Shown: positions 48,838 through 57,328 of the stretch, in pieces
Numbering within the stretch: position 1 is the first letter of the stretch
Layout of the letters: each line of letters starts with the position of its first letter
Source of the DNA: an uncultured Clostridia bacterium
GTDB lineage: Bacteria; Bacillota; Clostridia; Christensenellales; Borkfalkiaceae
Length of the DNA stretch: 64,000 bases
Assembly: GCA_947624215.1 (NCBI GenBank)
Contig: CANQJJ010000002.1
Location: 28,860 to 92,859, forward strand
Direction: 5' to 3'
Notes under the pieces: model-generated
Told to the model about the DNA's origin: nothing
The model's database searches: none
Seen by the model: only the letters and a program-made list of their open reading frames with translations
Made by a program: the position numbers and the translations under genes

Positions 48838-49664
48838 AACTTCTTCCCCGCGCGGAGGATGCCGTTCTCTACGACGCCCGTGCCGTAAAATACGCCCTCG
48901 CGATAGATCTTATAGGTCCCGTCGGCGACCTCCACTTCATACGGAACGCCGTTGTAAAAACGCCCGTCGTTTACATCCATGACCGCAAAGGGCAGTACCA
49001 TGTCCGTGGGTATGAGATAATTTTGCCATGTTTCGGGTGTGACCGCAGAGAGCGGGATGAGCGTTTCTTCGGTAAAGATCCCGCTCGCCGTGCGCCTGAG
49101 GAAACTGCAATAACCCTGCGTTCCGAGCGCCTCGGCAAGATCCCGTGCAAGGGCGCGGATGTAGGTCCCCGCGCCGCAGGTGATCGAAAACTCAAACTCG
49201 TCGGGCGCCGTCTGCCCGAGAAGCGCAAACCTTTCCACCGTCACTTCTTTGGATTGCAGTACCGCCGTCTCCCCGCGGCGTGCGAGTTCATATCCGCGGC
49301 GGCCGTTCACGCTCTTGGCGCTATATAGCGGCGGAGTTTGGGCATAGGTCCCCGTAAGGGAGGGAAGGGCCGCTTCGATCTCCCCAGCGGACGGGATGCG
49401 CCCGCCGACCGAGAGTGCTCCCTCGCTGTCGAGGGTGTCCGTCGTGGCGCCGAACTGAAAACGCGCGGTGTAGGTCTTCTTCTTGGTGAGAAAGTAATCG
49501 AAGAGACGCGCGGCATTGCCGATGGCAACGGGAAGTACGCCCGACGCAAAGGGATCGAGCGTGCCGAGATGTCCGCACGGTTGTTTGGTGACATGTTTGA
49601 TGATGTTGACGACATATGCCGAGGACTTCCCCTCCGGCTTGTCGATGTTCAGAAATCCCGTCAT
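48831..49664 (-). CDS. truB: tRNA pseudouridine(55) synthase TruB
   Basis: Forms pseudouridine 55 in the tRNA T-loop. 277 aa from MTGFLNIDKPEGKSSAYVV. The catalytic Asp lies in CGHLGTLDPFASGVLPVAIG (about residue 38); YTARFQFGATTDTLD, YSAKSVNGRRGYELARRGE and CGAGTYIRALARDLAEALG are family motifs. A degenerate PUA domain is C-terminal. ATGA overlap with the upstream DHH phosphoesterase gene. Confidence 0.97.
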   Translation of the reverse strand: MTGFLNIDKPEGKSSAYVVNIIKHVTKQPCGHLGTLDPFASGVLPVAIGNAARLFDYFLTKKKTYTARFQFGATTDTLDSEGALSVGGRIPSAGEIEAALPSLTGTYAQTPPLYSAKSVNGRRGYELARRGETAVLQSKEVTVERFALLGQTAPDEFEFSITCGAGTYIRALARDLAEALGTQGYCSFLRRTASGIFTEETLIPLSAVTPETWQNYLIPTDMVLPFAVMDVNDGRFYNGVPYEVEVADGTYKIYREGVFYGTGVVENGILRAGKKLC

Positions 49665-50629
49665 AGATCCCCCGCGTGTTGCCATACCGCATAGCGGAGA
49701 CGGTCGACGGCCTCTTCGAGCTCGCCGAAGATCATGCAACCCGAGGCCAGCACATGCCCGCCTCCGCCGAACGTGCGCGCGACGTCGTTGACGTTGACCT
49801 TCCCCTTGGAGCGGAGGGAGACCTTGTATTGCCCCCGTTTGACTTCGAGAAGACAGACGCTCACCTCCACGCACTCGACGGTGAGCGCGAAGTCCACGAT
49901 GCCCTCGGTGGCGTCGGAGCCAAGGCCGAAGCGCTTCAATTGCTCGGCCGTGACGATGGCAACGGCCAGCTTGTCGTCGAGAAGATAGCGAAGGTGTGAG
50001 ACCGTCTCGGCATAGAGCTGTGCACGCGCCTTGGACTGCTTGCGCATGCCCTCATAGGAGATGCGGCCGAGGTCCGCTCCCCCATCCACGGCCATGGCCG
50101 CCGCGCGGAGCGTCTCTCCGTTGACGTCGCCGTGGGTGAAGTTGCCAGAATCCGTCACCATGCCGAGCAGAAGAAACTCATAGACGGCGCGGTCCGGCGT
50201 CACCCCCATTGCAAGGATGACGGCGAGCACGTTTTCCGCATTGCTCGCACATGTGCGCACAAAATTATAGCGCGCATACATCGTGTTGGAGATGTGGTGG
50301 TCGATATTCACCGTCGTCTTCTTTTTGGCGCCCGCGCGGAAGACGGTTTCGAGCATGCCGAGCCGTGCGGGATCGCTCGCGTCGACGGCAACAAAGGTAT
50401 CGGCATCCATGGAGGGAGCCGTTTTGATCTCCCCGAGCCCCTCCAAAAAGCCAAACCGCGCGGGGACCTCGCCCTCGTTCACGACTTCGCTCTGTATGCC
50501 GCATAAAGAAAGCGCGCGATGAAGCGCCATGCCGCACCCGAGCGTATCGCCGTCGGGCCGCATATGCGTGAAGATCACCGCGCGTTTGCTGTTTTTTAAG
50601 ACTGAGGCTATTTCTTCGATGGTACTCAT
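49661..50629 (-). CDS. nrnA: DHH/DHHA1 phosphoesterase, NrnA-like (oligoribonuclease / pAp phosphatase)
   Basis: 322 aa. Metal-binding motifs: THMRPDGDTLG, VAVDASDPARLG, VNIDHHISNT (DHH) and GMVTDSGNFTHGDV. The C-terminal DHHA1 domain ends with FGGGGHVLASGCMIFG. In Bacillota NrnA degrades short RNA oligomers and pAp. The place between rbfA and truB is where this gene is usually found. 4-base overlaps with both neighbours. Confidence 0.94.
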   Translation of the reverse strand: MSTIEEIASVLKNSKRAVIFTHMRPDGDTLGCGMALHRALSLCGIQSEVVNEGEVPARFGFLEGLGEIKTAPSMDADTFVAVDASDPARLGMLETVFRAGAKKKTTVNIDHHISNTMYARYNFVRTCASNAENVLAVILAMGVTPDRAVYEFLLLGMVTDSGNFTHGDVNGETLRAAAMAVDGGADLGRISYEGMRKQSKARAQLYAETVSHLRYLLDDKLAVAIVTAEQLKRFGLGSDATEGIVDFALTVECVEVSVCLLEVKRGQYKVSLRSKGKVNVNDVARTFGGGGHVLASGCMIFGELEEAVDRLRYAVWQHAGDL

Positions 50630-50985
50630 TGGTCGTCCTTGTTGAGTTTTGCAAAGAGCTCGTCCATCTTGGAGCCGTATTCGAAGCTGTCGTCGGGCAG
50701 GAAGGTGAGCTCGGGGACGGTGCGCACACGCATCACGCGTGCAAGTTCATGGCGCACAAAGCCCGCGTAGCCCTTGATGATCTCAAACTGCCGCCGCTTC
50801 TCCTCGGGAGAAGTTGTATACACACTGATATAGATCTTTGCCGTTTTGAGGTCGGGGGCGACATCCGCCTCCGTGACGCTGACAAGACCCGTGAGCCCTG
50901 GCTCGCGGTCCTTCACGGGACCCGACAAGATGGCGGCGATCTCTTTGCGGAATTCGCTGTCTAACCGCTCGGTACGCTTGCTCAC
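50626..50985 (-). CDS. rbfA: 30S ribosome-binding factor RbfA
   Basis: Assists 16S rRNA 5'-end maturation. 119 aa from GTG ([20 protein letters not shown]), overlapping the infB stop (GTGA); a GAGGAGG site lies about 11 bases upstream. KH-like core: GLVSVTEADVAPDLKTAKIYISVY and VRHELARVMRVRTVPELTFLPDDSFEYGSKMDEL. Length and motifs are standard. Confidence 0.95.
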   Translation of the reverse strand: MSKRTERLDSEFRKEIAAILSGPVKDREPGLTGLVSVTEADVAPDLKTAKIYISVYTTSPEEKRRQFEIIKGYAGFVRHELARVMRVRTVPELTFLPDDSFEYGSKMDELFAKLNKDDQ

Positions 50986-53537
50986 GCCTGCTTGACCTCC
51001 TCGACGAGATAACATTCGATGAAGTCGCCGATGCGGATCTCGTTGAAGCCCTCGATGGCACAGCCGCATTCGAGGCCCGCCGCGATCTCTTTGACTTCGT
51101 CCTTGTAGTGTTTGAGCGTCTTGGCATTGCCCTCGACGATCATGATGTTGTCGCGGTAGATGCGCAGTTTCCCGCCGCGCATCAGCCTGCCCTCGACGAC
51201 GAGGCAACCTGCGACGACCCCCACGCCCGAAACATTGAACGTCTGGCGGACTTCCGCCTTCCCGATGAGCGTCTCCTTGTATTTGGGGGCAAGCATGCCT
51301 TTGAGCATCGCTTCGAGTTCGTCGAGGAGCTCGTAGATGATGCGGTACATGCGGATCTCCACGCGGCTGCGCTCGGCGAGCGTCTTGGCCTTGGCGTCGG
51401 GACGGACGTTGAAGCCGATGATGAGCGCCTTGGAGGAATCTGCAAGCGAGACATCGCTCTCGGTGATGGCGCCCGCGGCGGCGCGGATGACGCGCACCTT
51501 GACTTCCTCATTGGCAAGTTTCTCGACAGAGGCGCGCACGGCCTCCACCGAGCCCTGTACATCCGCCTTGATGATGACGTTGAGATTCTTGACGGCACCC
51601 TCCTCGGCGGCTTTGAACATATCCTCGAAGGAGATGTGGGAAGGCGTATCCTGCATGAGCGACTCGCGCTGTTTGTTCTTGCGCTCCTCCTGCACCTTCT
51701 TCATGAGCGACTGGTCGACGGCAAAGATGGCGTCGCCCGCATTGGGCACATCTTCGAGGCCGAGCACGGACACGGCCGTGGAGGGCCCCGCCTCCTTGAC
51801 GGTCTTGCCCTGATCGTCGATCATGGCGCGGACGCGGCCCATCGTCGTACCCGAGATGAGATTGTCGCCCGTGCGGAGGGTCCCGTTCTGGACGAGGACG
51901 CTCGCGACAGGCCCCTTGCCCTTGTCGAGCTTGGCTTCGATGACGACGCCCTTGGCGCGCCTGTCGGGATTGGCGCGGAGCTCCTGCATCTCCGCTTGCA
52001 GGTAGATGCTCTCGAGAAGTTCGTCGATGCCCTCGCCCGTCTTGGCGGAAACGGGGACCACGATGACGTCGCCGCCCCATTCCTCGGGGACAAGGTCATA
52101 ATTCATGAGCCCTTGCTTGACCTTGTCGGGATACACATTGGGCTTATCCATCTTGTTCATGGCGACGATGATGGGCACATCGGCCGCCTTGGCATGGTCG
52201 ATGGCCTCCACCGTCTGCGGCATGATGCCGTCATCGGCGGCGACGACGAGCACGACGATATCCGTGACCTGTGCCCCGCGGGCGCGCATGGCCGTGAACG
52301 CGGCATGGCCGGGCGTATCGATGAAGGTGATCTTCCTGTCTCCCGCGAGGGTGACGGTGTAGGCGCCGATGGACTGCGTGATGCCGCCCGCCTCTCCCGC
52401 GGTGACGTTGGTGCTTCTGATCTTATCGAGAAGGGAGGTCTTGCCGTGATCGACGTGGCCCATGACGGTGACGACGGGCGCGCGCACCACGAGGTTTTCG
52501 CTTTCGTCGGCGCCATGCTCCTCGATGAGCACATCCTCCGCTGTCTTCTCGGGTTTGTATTCGAGGTCGATGCCCATGTCGAGCGCCATCAACGCGGCGC
52601 TTTCATAGTCCACGGATTCGTTGACCGTCTTCATGATCCCCGCCTTGAAGAGGCGCTTGGTGATCTCGACGGCGGAAATGCCGAGCTTCTCGGAGAGAAC
52701 TTTGATGGGCGTCTCCTGCGTCGTGACGACAGCATGGTCGATCTTGACGGTCTGCGTCTCCTTCCGCACTTTCTTGCCGAAACGGGCCTTGCGGTAGCCG
52801 CTCTCGCGGTCGAAATCGCTGATGCTCGCCCCCTGCTGGCGCTGAAGGGCACGCTTGTTGACGGGACCGCGGGCGCGCTCCACATACGTCTTTTCGAATT
52901 TTTTTGCGGGCTCCCTTCTCGGTTGCGGCGCGGGCGCCACGGGAGCGGCGGGGCGCACCGCGGGACGGGGAGCTCCCGTCTGCGGACGGCCCGTTGCAGG
53001 GGCGCGGGGGGTAAGCGGTCTCCCTGCCGGACGGCCGTCGCGTGCGGCGGGCGTATAGGTTTGGCGGGGGGCCTGCTTGGGCGCTTCGGGGCGGAATGTC
53101 TTGGGCGCGGGCTTGCCGTCTGAAGTTGCGGGACGGGGCGTGCGTTCGCGGGCGGGCTCCTGCGGACGTGCGGGACGGGCCGCGGCCGCAGGCCTTTCGG
53201 CTTTTGCTCTCTCCGCGGGCTTTTGCGGCTCCCCGGAGGGGGTGGGCTCCTGCGCGGGGGCGGGGCTCTCCTGCTCCGCGGCCTGCGCTTCGGCAGCCTT
53301 TCTCGCCTCTTCGGCGGCGATCTCCGCGGCGCGTTGTTCCTCTAAGATGCGCGCCTCCTCGGCTTTCCGCGCGGCCTCTTCCTCGGCACGGCGCTGTGCG
53401 GCCAACGCCTCGAATTCCCCGAGACGTTTCAAGATCTCCCCGAGTTTTCTCTCGTTGGAGGAGATCGCCTCCTTCAACGATACCGTTGCGGGATCTTTTG
53501 CGAGACCGCCCAATTTTTCGATATTTTCGTATGCCAT
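50982..53537 (-). CDS. infB: Translation initiation factor IF-2
   Basis: GTPase placing initiator tRNA on the ribosome. 851 aa; AAGGAGGG upstream. The N-terminus has a short helix then an Ala/Glu/Arg coiled region and a long Pro-, Ala- and Arg-rich linker (about 85-230). An IF2_N motif follows ([20 protein letters not shown]). G domain: G1 [17 protein letters not shown]2 [11 protein letters not shown]3 [17 protein letters not shown]4 AMNKMDKP, G5 [14 protein letters not shown]. The fMet-tRNA-binding C2 domain is at the end. The low-complexity linker inflates spurious frames on the opposite strand. Confidence 0.98.
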   Translation of the reverse strand: MAYENIEKLGGLAKDPATVSLKEAISSNERKLGEILKRLGEFEALAAQRRAEEEAARKAEEARILEEQRAAEIAAEEARKAAEAQAAEQESPAPAQEPTPSGEPQKPAERAKAERPAAAARPARPQEPARERTPRPATSDGKPAPKTFRPEAPKQAPRQTYTPAARDGRPAGRPLTPRAPATGRPQTGAPRPAVRPAAPVAPAPQPRREPAKKFEKTYVERARGPVNKRALQRQQGASISDFDRESGYRKARFGKKVRKETQTVKIDHAVVTTQETPIKVLSEKLGISAVEITKRLFKAGIMKTVNESVDYESAALMALDMGIDLEYKPEKTAEDVLIEEHGADESENLVVRAPVVTVMGHVDHGKTSLLDKIRSTNVTAGEAGGITQSIGAYTVTLAGDRKITFIDTPGHAAFTAMRARGAQVTDIVVLVVAADDGIMPQTVEAIDHAKAADVPIIVAMNKMDKPNVYPDKVKQGLMNYDLVPEEWGGDVIVVPVSAKTGEGIDELLESIYLQAEMQELRANPDRRAKGVVIEAKLDKGKGPVASVLVQNGTLRTGDNLISGTTMGRVRAMIDDQGKTVKEAGPSTAVSVLGLEDVPNAGDAIFAVDQSLMKKVQEERKNKQRESLMQDTPSHISFEDMFKAAEEGAVKNLNVIIKADVQGSVEAVRASVEKLANEEVKVRVIRAAAGAITESDVSLADSSKALIIGFNVRPDAKAKTLAERSRVEIRMYRIIYELLDELEAMLKGMLAPKYKETLIGKAEVRQTFNVSGVGVVAGCLVVEGRLMRGGKLRIYRDNIMIVEGNAKTLKHYKDEVKEIAAGLECGCAIEGFNEIRIGDFIECYLVEEVKQA

Positions 53538-53553
53538 TTTCTTGATACCCTCC

Positions 53554-53850
53554 TTAAAGCCCTGCCCCGACGGTCTCTATGACCGCTTTCGCGAGATGTT
53601 CTTCCTGCATTGCCGCAAGTTTGCTCATGGGTTTCCCCGTGAGCGATTCCAAGTTTTCCACAACGACAAGCGGGCAGGAAAACCGGCTTTTGAGACTTTC
53701 CGTCTCCTTTTTCGTATTCTCGGATGCGTCTCTGTCTAACAACAGCAAATATACCTTTCCGCGGATCGCCTTGACGGCGTTCACGCCCACCGTGAGTTTC
53801 CCCGCGCGGCGCGCAAACCCGACATAGGCGCCAAGTTTACTTCCGTCCAA
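53554..53850 (-). CDS. ylxQ: Ribosomal L7Ae-like RNA-binding protein YlxQ
   Basis: 98 aa from a TTG start (LDGSKLGAYVGFARRAGKLTVG). GGAGGAATTTC directly precedes the TTG with ideal spacing, whereas the more upstream ATG would lie far inside rnpM and lack a site. L7Ae/L30e fold with VGFARRAGKLTVGVNAVKAI and VYLLLLDRDASENTKKE. Kink-turn binding is the family property; the role beside nusA and infB is not settled. Overlaps rnpM by 14 bases. Confidence 0.88.
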   Translation of the reverse strand: MDGSKLGAYVGFARRAGKLTVGVNAVKAIRGKVYLLLLDRDASENTKKETESLKSRFSCPLVVVENLESLTGKPMSKLAAMQEEHLAKAVIETVGAGL

Positions 53851-54106
53851 GAAATTCCTCCTCGATTGCCCTGTATACCTCATCCCCTACGGGTGCGGAA
53901 AAGGCCTTGTTGAGCAATTTCTTCTTGCCCAACAGACGGATACACGCCACATCGGAACAGATGTATGCGCCGCGGCCGGGCATTTTTCCCGAAAAATCCA
54001 GCGACACCGCGCCCTCGGCATTGCGCACGATGCGGAGCATTTCCCGCTTGGGTTTTTCCCCGCGGCATGCGATACATGTCCGCATCGGAATCTTCTTGGG
54101 CTCCAC
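53837..54106 (-). CDS. rnpM: RNase P modulator RnpM (YlxR)
   Basis: 89 aa from GTG (VEPKKIPMRTCIACRGEK), with GGAGG six bases upstream, one base after the nusA stop. The DUF448 signature is PMRTCIACRGEKPKREMLRIV, then GKMPGRGAYICSDVACIRLLGKK. In Bacillus this protein binds RNase P RNA and tempers its activity; that is literature knowledge, not seen here. Position between nusA and ylxQ is the conserved one. Confidence 0.93.
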   Translation of the reverse strand: MEPKKIPMRTCIACRGEKPKREMLRIVRNAEGAVSLDFSGKMPGRGAYICSDVACIRLLGKKKLLNKAFSAPVGDEVYRAIEEEFLGRK

Positions 54107-54107
54107 C

Positions 54108-55193
54108 TTATTCCTCCGTGCCGTCTGCGGTGCCGAGCTCAAGCTTGCTGGCGGAGGACTCGCTCTTGACGTCGATCTTCCAACCCGTGAGACGGGCCGC
54201 AAGGCGGGCGTTCTGCCCGTTCCTGCCGATGGCGAGCGACAGCTTTTCGTCGGGGACGACGGCCACGGCGGATTTCTCCCCGAGCTGCGTCACGGAGACG
54301 ACGGTCGCGGGAGAGAGCGACTTTGCAATGAATTCGAGCGGATTCTCGCTCCAGAGGATGATGTCGATCTTCTCGCCGCCGAGCTCCGCCACGACTGCAT
54401 TGACGCGCGCGCCCTTGTTGCCGACGCATGCGCCGACGGCGTCTACGCGGGGATCTGCGGAGGCAATGGCCATCTTGGTGCGCTGGCCGGGCTCACGGGA
54501 CACCGACTTGATGGTGACCGTTCCCGCCTTGATCTCGGGGACTTCCTCCTCGAAGAGCTTCTTGACGAGGCCGGGCGCCGATCTGGAGACGAGCACCTGC
54601 GCATTTCTGCCGCCGCTGCGGACGCGCTTGACGAAGACCTTGATGCGGTCGCCCGGTTCATACTTTTCACCCGGGACCTGATCGGTGGGCATCATGAGAC
54701 CCTCGATCTGGCCCTTGCCGAGCTCGATGTAGACATTGCGCATATCCACCTTGCGCACGAGACCGCTCATGAGCTCCCCTTCCTTATCGGAGAACTCGGA
54801 GAGCGTGTTGTCGCGCTCCGTCTCGTGGATCTTCTGCAAGATGACCTGCTTGGCCGTCTGCGCAGCGATGCGCGAGAAATCTTTGGGGACAAATTCCTCG
54901 CTGAGCACGTCGCCCACCTTGGCGCTCTTCTTGATATCCGTGGCGTCTTTCAAATAGATCTCGCCGTCGCCGAGCTCCTCCACGTCGTCATCCACGACGG
55001 TGCGGAGAAGGAAGAAGCGGATGGTGCTCTTTTCGGGGTTCAGCCGCACTTCGACATTGCCCGTCTCGCCGAACATCTGCTTTTTGTAGGCAGAGGCAAG
55101 GGCAGAGGAGAGCGCGCCGATGAATACATCCTCGGCGATCCCGCGCTCATGTTCCAGATCGGCAAGTGCCGCAAAGAAATCCTTATTGACCAT
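54108..55193 (-). CDS. nusA: Transcription termination/antitermination factor NusA
   Basis: Binds RNA polymerase and nascent RNA to modulate pausing and termination. 361 aa, the short Bacillota form without C-terminal acidic repeats. N-terminal domain MVNKDFFAALADLEHERGI, S1 domain (GLVRKVDMRNVYIELGKGQIEGLM), and KH1/KH2 with REPGQRTKMAIAS, VDAVGACVGNKGARVNAV and LSLAIGRNGQNARLAARLTGW. A GGAG site lies nine bases before the ATG. The operon leader contains a hairpin that could serve feedback. Confidence 0.97.
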   Translation of the reverse strand: MVNKDFFAALADLEHERGIAEDVFIGALSSALASAYKKQMFGETGNVEVRLNPEKSTIRFFLLRTVVDDDVEELGDGEIYLKDATDIKKSAKVGDVLSEEFVPKDFSRIAAQTAKQVILQKIHETERDNTLSEFSDKEGELMSGLVRKVDMRNVYIELGKGQIEGLMMPTDQVPGEKYEPGDRIKVFVKRVRSGGRNAQVLVSRSAPGLVKKLFEEEVPEIKAGTVTIKSVSREPGQRTKMAIASADPRVDAVGACVGNKGARVNAVVAELGGEKIDIILWSENPLEFIAKSLSPATVVSVTQLGEKSAVAVVPDEKLSLAIGRNGQNARLAARLTGWKIDVKSESSASKLELGTADGTEE

Positions 55194-55229
55194 GATGATA
55201 TCTCCAAATATAATTTTCGTAAGGATGGG

Positions 55230-55676
55230 TCAGACTTCGATGAGAAGGCAGACCTTTGCGCATTTTTCAACGGGAATGCGCACCTCCCCGCCGAGGACGA
55301 CGGCGCCGTCCGCGTATTCCGTCAACACGCCCTCGTAATATTTCTTTCCCTCGAAGGGAGCATAGAGATGCACCTCCACCTTCTCGCCGATGTGGCGGAG
55401 AAAGTCTGCCTCCTTGCGGAAGGGACGGTCCAAGCCCGGGGAGGAACAGTTGAGGGTGTATGCCGCCCCGAAGGTGGGGTCGAGCTCGTCGAGCGGGCCG
55501 TCGGCGGCGCGGTGGAACTTTTCACAGGTGACAAGGTCCAACCCGCCCTCTTTGTCGATATAAATCGTGAGCGAGCGGGTGCGCATATCCCACTCCGCAT
55601 CGACGATAGCAACGCCGACCTCCTGCGCAACAGGTCGTAAGAATTCGATCACTTCGGCGATCGGTTTTACCTTCAT
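55230..55676 (-). CDS. rimP: Ribosome maturation factor RimP
   Basis: Needed for 30S assembly. 148 aa from MKVKPIAEVIEFLRPVAQEVG; GGGGGAG upstream. N-domain VAIVDAEWDMRTRSLTIYIDKEGGLDLVTCEKFHRA; the second part has YTLNCSSPGLDRPFRKEADF (family signature SPGLDRPL) and a C-terminal SH3-like barrel. First gene of the rimP-nusA-infB operon after an internal promoter. Confidence 0.95.
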   Translation of the reverse strand: MKVKPIAEVIEFLRPVAQEVGVAIVDAEWDMRTRSLTIYIDKEGGLDLVTCEKFHRAADGPLDELDPTFGAAYTLNCSSPGLDRPFRKEADFLRHIGEKVEVHLYAPFEGKKYYEGVLTEYADGAVVLGGEVRIPVEKCAKVCLLIEV

Positions 55677-55722
55677 GCCCTATCTCCCCCGTATGACTTG
55701 CACCGCCATACCCATAAAGAAA

Positions 55723-55744
55723 TGAGAGCGGCAAGCCGCTCTCA
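55723..55744 (-). terminator. Hairpin in the rimP-nusA leader: terminator or attenuator
   Basis: Minus strand TGAGAGCGG-CTTG-CCGCTCTCA, a 9-base perfect stem, followed by TTTCTTTATGG. It lies between the promoter at 55772-55800 and the rimP start, so it is inside the transcribed leader. Confidence 0.6.
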
Positions 55745-55771
55745 ATCTCTTTTCATCGATCAAGCAAGTAG

Positions 55772-55800
55772 ATTATACCATATATTTTGCGGGATTGCAA
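55772..55800 (-). promoter_or_regulatory. Sigma-A promoter of the rimP-nusA-rnpM-ylxQ-infB-rbfA operon
   Basis: Minus strand TTGCAA, 17-base spacer, TATAAT, just downstream of the PolC-remnant gene. Confidence 0.82.
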
Positions 55801-55828
55801 GCATTTCATCGATATTTCCGCAAAAAAT

Positions 55829-57328
55829 TTACCGCGGAAGCTCTTTGCGCATGCGGATGAGCTCGATGAAGAGCTTGGCGGTGACGAAAGCGTCGTCGTA
55901 TGCGCGGTGGTGGTTGAATTCAAACCCGAAATGGTCGGCAACCGTGTTCAGCTTATAATTCTTCAAGCGGAGAAGTTCCTGCGCGAGGAGCAGGGTATCA
56001 TACTGCTTCTGCGCGAAGGTATACCCCTCTTTCCCGCCGTAATAGGCGATGAGCTTGTAGTCGAACTGCATGTTGTGCGCCACGAGGCTGCTGCCCGCCG
56101 TGAATTTATAGAAGTCGGCGATGACGTCCTCGACGGGAGGTGCGCCGACGAGCATTTCATCCGTGATGCCCGTGAGCTCGACGATCTCGGGCGGCAGGCG
56201 GGTCGGGCAGGCTACAAATGTGGAAAAACGCTCGGAGATGTGGCCGTCTGTGATCTTCACCGCTCCCACCTCGATGATGCGGTCCATCACTCCCCCCTTG
56301 GAGAGGCCCGTCGTCTCGAGGTCGAATACCACAAAGCTCTCCTTTTTGAAACTTTCGGGAAGGGGCGCGACCGTAAACAGGTCGCCCTGCACCAGATCCT
56401 CTTCGGGAACGGGGAACACCGCTCTGTACTGTGCGGGCACAGGACGCGAAGGACGCTCTTCGGGAACAAAATCCTCGGGCGGGCGGCCGCGGTCCACCGT
56501 CGTGCTGCGGAAAGACAGACTGCCGTTGAAGAGCTCGTTGTCTCCCTTGAAACAGACGTGGTCCCCCTGCCTCAGCTCCCTGACTTTTTCGAGCGTCTTC
56601 ACCTTGGTAAAATAGGAGAGGCGGATGCTCCCCGTGCCGTCGGAGAGCGTGACGGTGAAATAGGGCTTGCCGGATTTTGTCGCCCGCTCCGCGATGTAGC
56701 CGATGGTCCCGCAGACGGTGACGCCCTGCTCCTCCTTGGTGAGGTCGGCAAGGTAGATGGCGCGCGAGGGCTCGCCGCCGTCGATCGGGGAGTAGTCCAC
56801 GACGTCGAAAAAGCGGGGTGCGAGCACAAACTCATCGGGCGGCAATTCCCGCCATATCTCCTCCTCGTGCTTTTCGGAGAAGCGCAGTTCCCCAACCCAA
56901 TTGCCGCAAAACATGCGCCCGAGGGATGCCGCGACGGCGTCTAAGACCTCGTCTTCCTTTTCCTTGTTGCGGTCCATCTCGCTCACGGTGATGATGAACG
57001 TCCCGCCCGCGCTCCCGAGGACGACGTCGACGCCGTTCTCCCCGACAAAAGCGGCAAAGGCGGGAAAACGGGACGCGAGGACCTCGCGCACGGCCTTGCG
57101 GATCCCCTCCTCGCCCGGGACGGATTTCATGATGCGCACGGAGGCTTTGAGCCCCGCCGCATACCGCGAAGAGACTTCTGCCGCATAGGCGATGTCGTCC
57201 TGCGTGTAGTTGACGTCCGTCACAAGATGAAAGACGGCCTCGCCGCCTTCCACGGAAATTTTCTTCAAGACTGCGCGCGGCAGCCCCGCCGCCCGCCTGA
57301 TCTCCTGTAAATATGCTTGGCTTTTCAT
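55829..57328 (-). CDS. Reduced PolC: N-terminal domain, OB fold and DEDDh 3'-5' exonuclease without PHP or polymerase domains
   Basis: 499 aa against about 1,400 for PolC. The first 190 residues look like the PolC N-terminal domain. The OB fold, near 203-285 (VTVCGTIGYIAERATKSGKPYFTVTLSDG), matches PolC in order and style. After a 45-residue Pro-rich linker comes a DEDDh exonuclease from about 334: FDLETTGLS (Asp, Glu), LVAHNMQFDYK (Asp) and FNHHRAYDDAF (His, Asp). In PolC the exonuclease is inserted in a PHP domain and followed by the polymerase; both are absent and the stop is clean. The locus, between ispG and rimP, is exactly where polC sits in Bacillota. Likely a free proofreading or repair exonuclease. 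ATGA overlap with ispG. Confidence 0.85.
   Translation of the reverse strand: MKSQAYLQEIRRAAGLPRAVLKKISVEGGEAVFHLVTDVNYTQDDIAYAAEVSSRYAAGLKASVRIMKSVPGEEGIRKAVREVLASRFPAFAAFVGENGVDVVLGSAGGTFIITVSEMDRNKEKEDEVLDAVAASLGRMFCGNWVGELRFSEKHEEEIWRELPPDEFVLAPRFFDVVDYSPIDGGEPSRAIYLADLTKEEQGVTVCGTIGYIAERATKSGKPYFTVTLSDGTGSIRLSYFTKVKTLEKVRELRQGDHVCFKGDNELFNGSLSFRSTTVDRGRPPEDFVPEERPSRPVPAQYRAVFPVPEEDLVQGDLFTVAPLPESFKKESFVVFDLETTGLSKGGVMDRIIEVGAVKITDGHISERFSTFVACPTRLPPEIVELTGITDEMLVGAPPVEDVIADFYKFTAGSSLVAHNMQFDYKLIAYYGGKEGYTFAQKQYDTLLLAQELLRLKNYKLNTVADHFGFEFNHHRAYDDAFVTAKLFIELIRMRKELPR

Noticed and set aside
51108..53123. 671-codon open frame opposite infB
   Set aside because: Mirror of the IF-2 codon pattern, rich in His, Asp and Arg with no known motif.
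53907..55640. 577-codon open frame opposite rnpM, nusA and rimP
   Set aside because: Crosses three well-supported genes on the other strand and has no motif.
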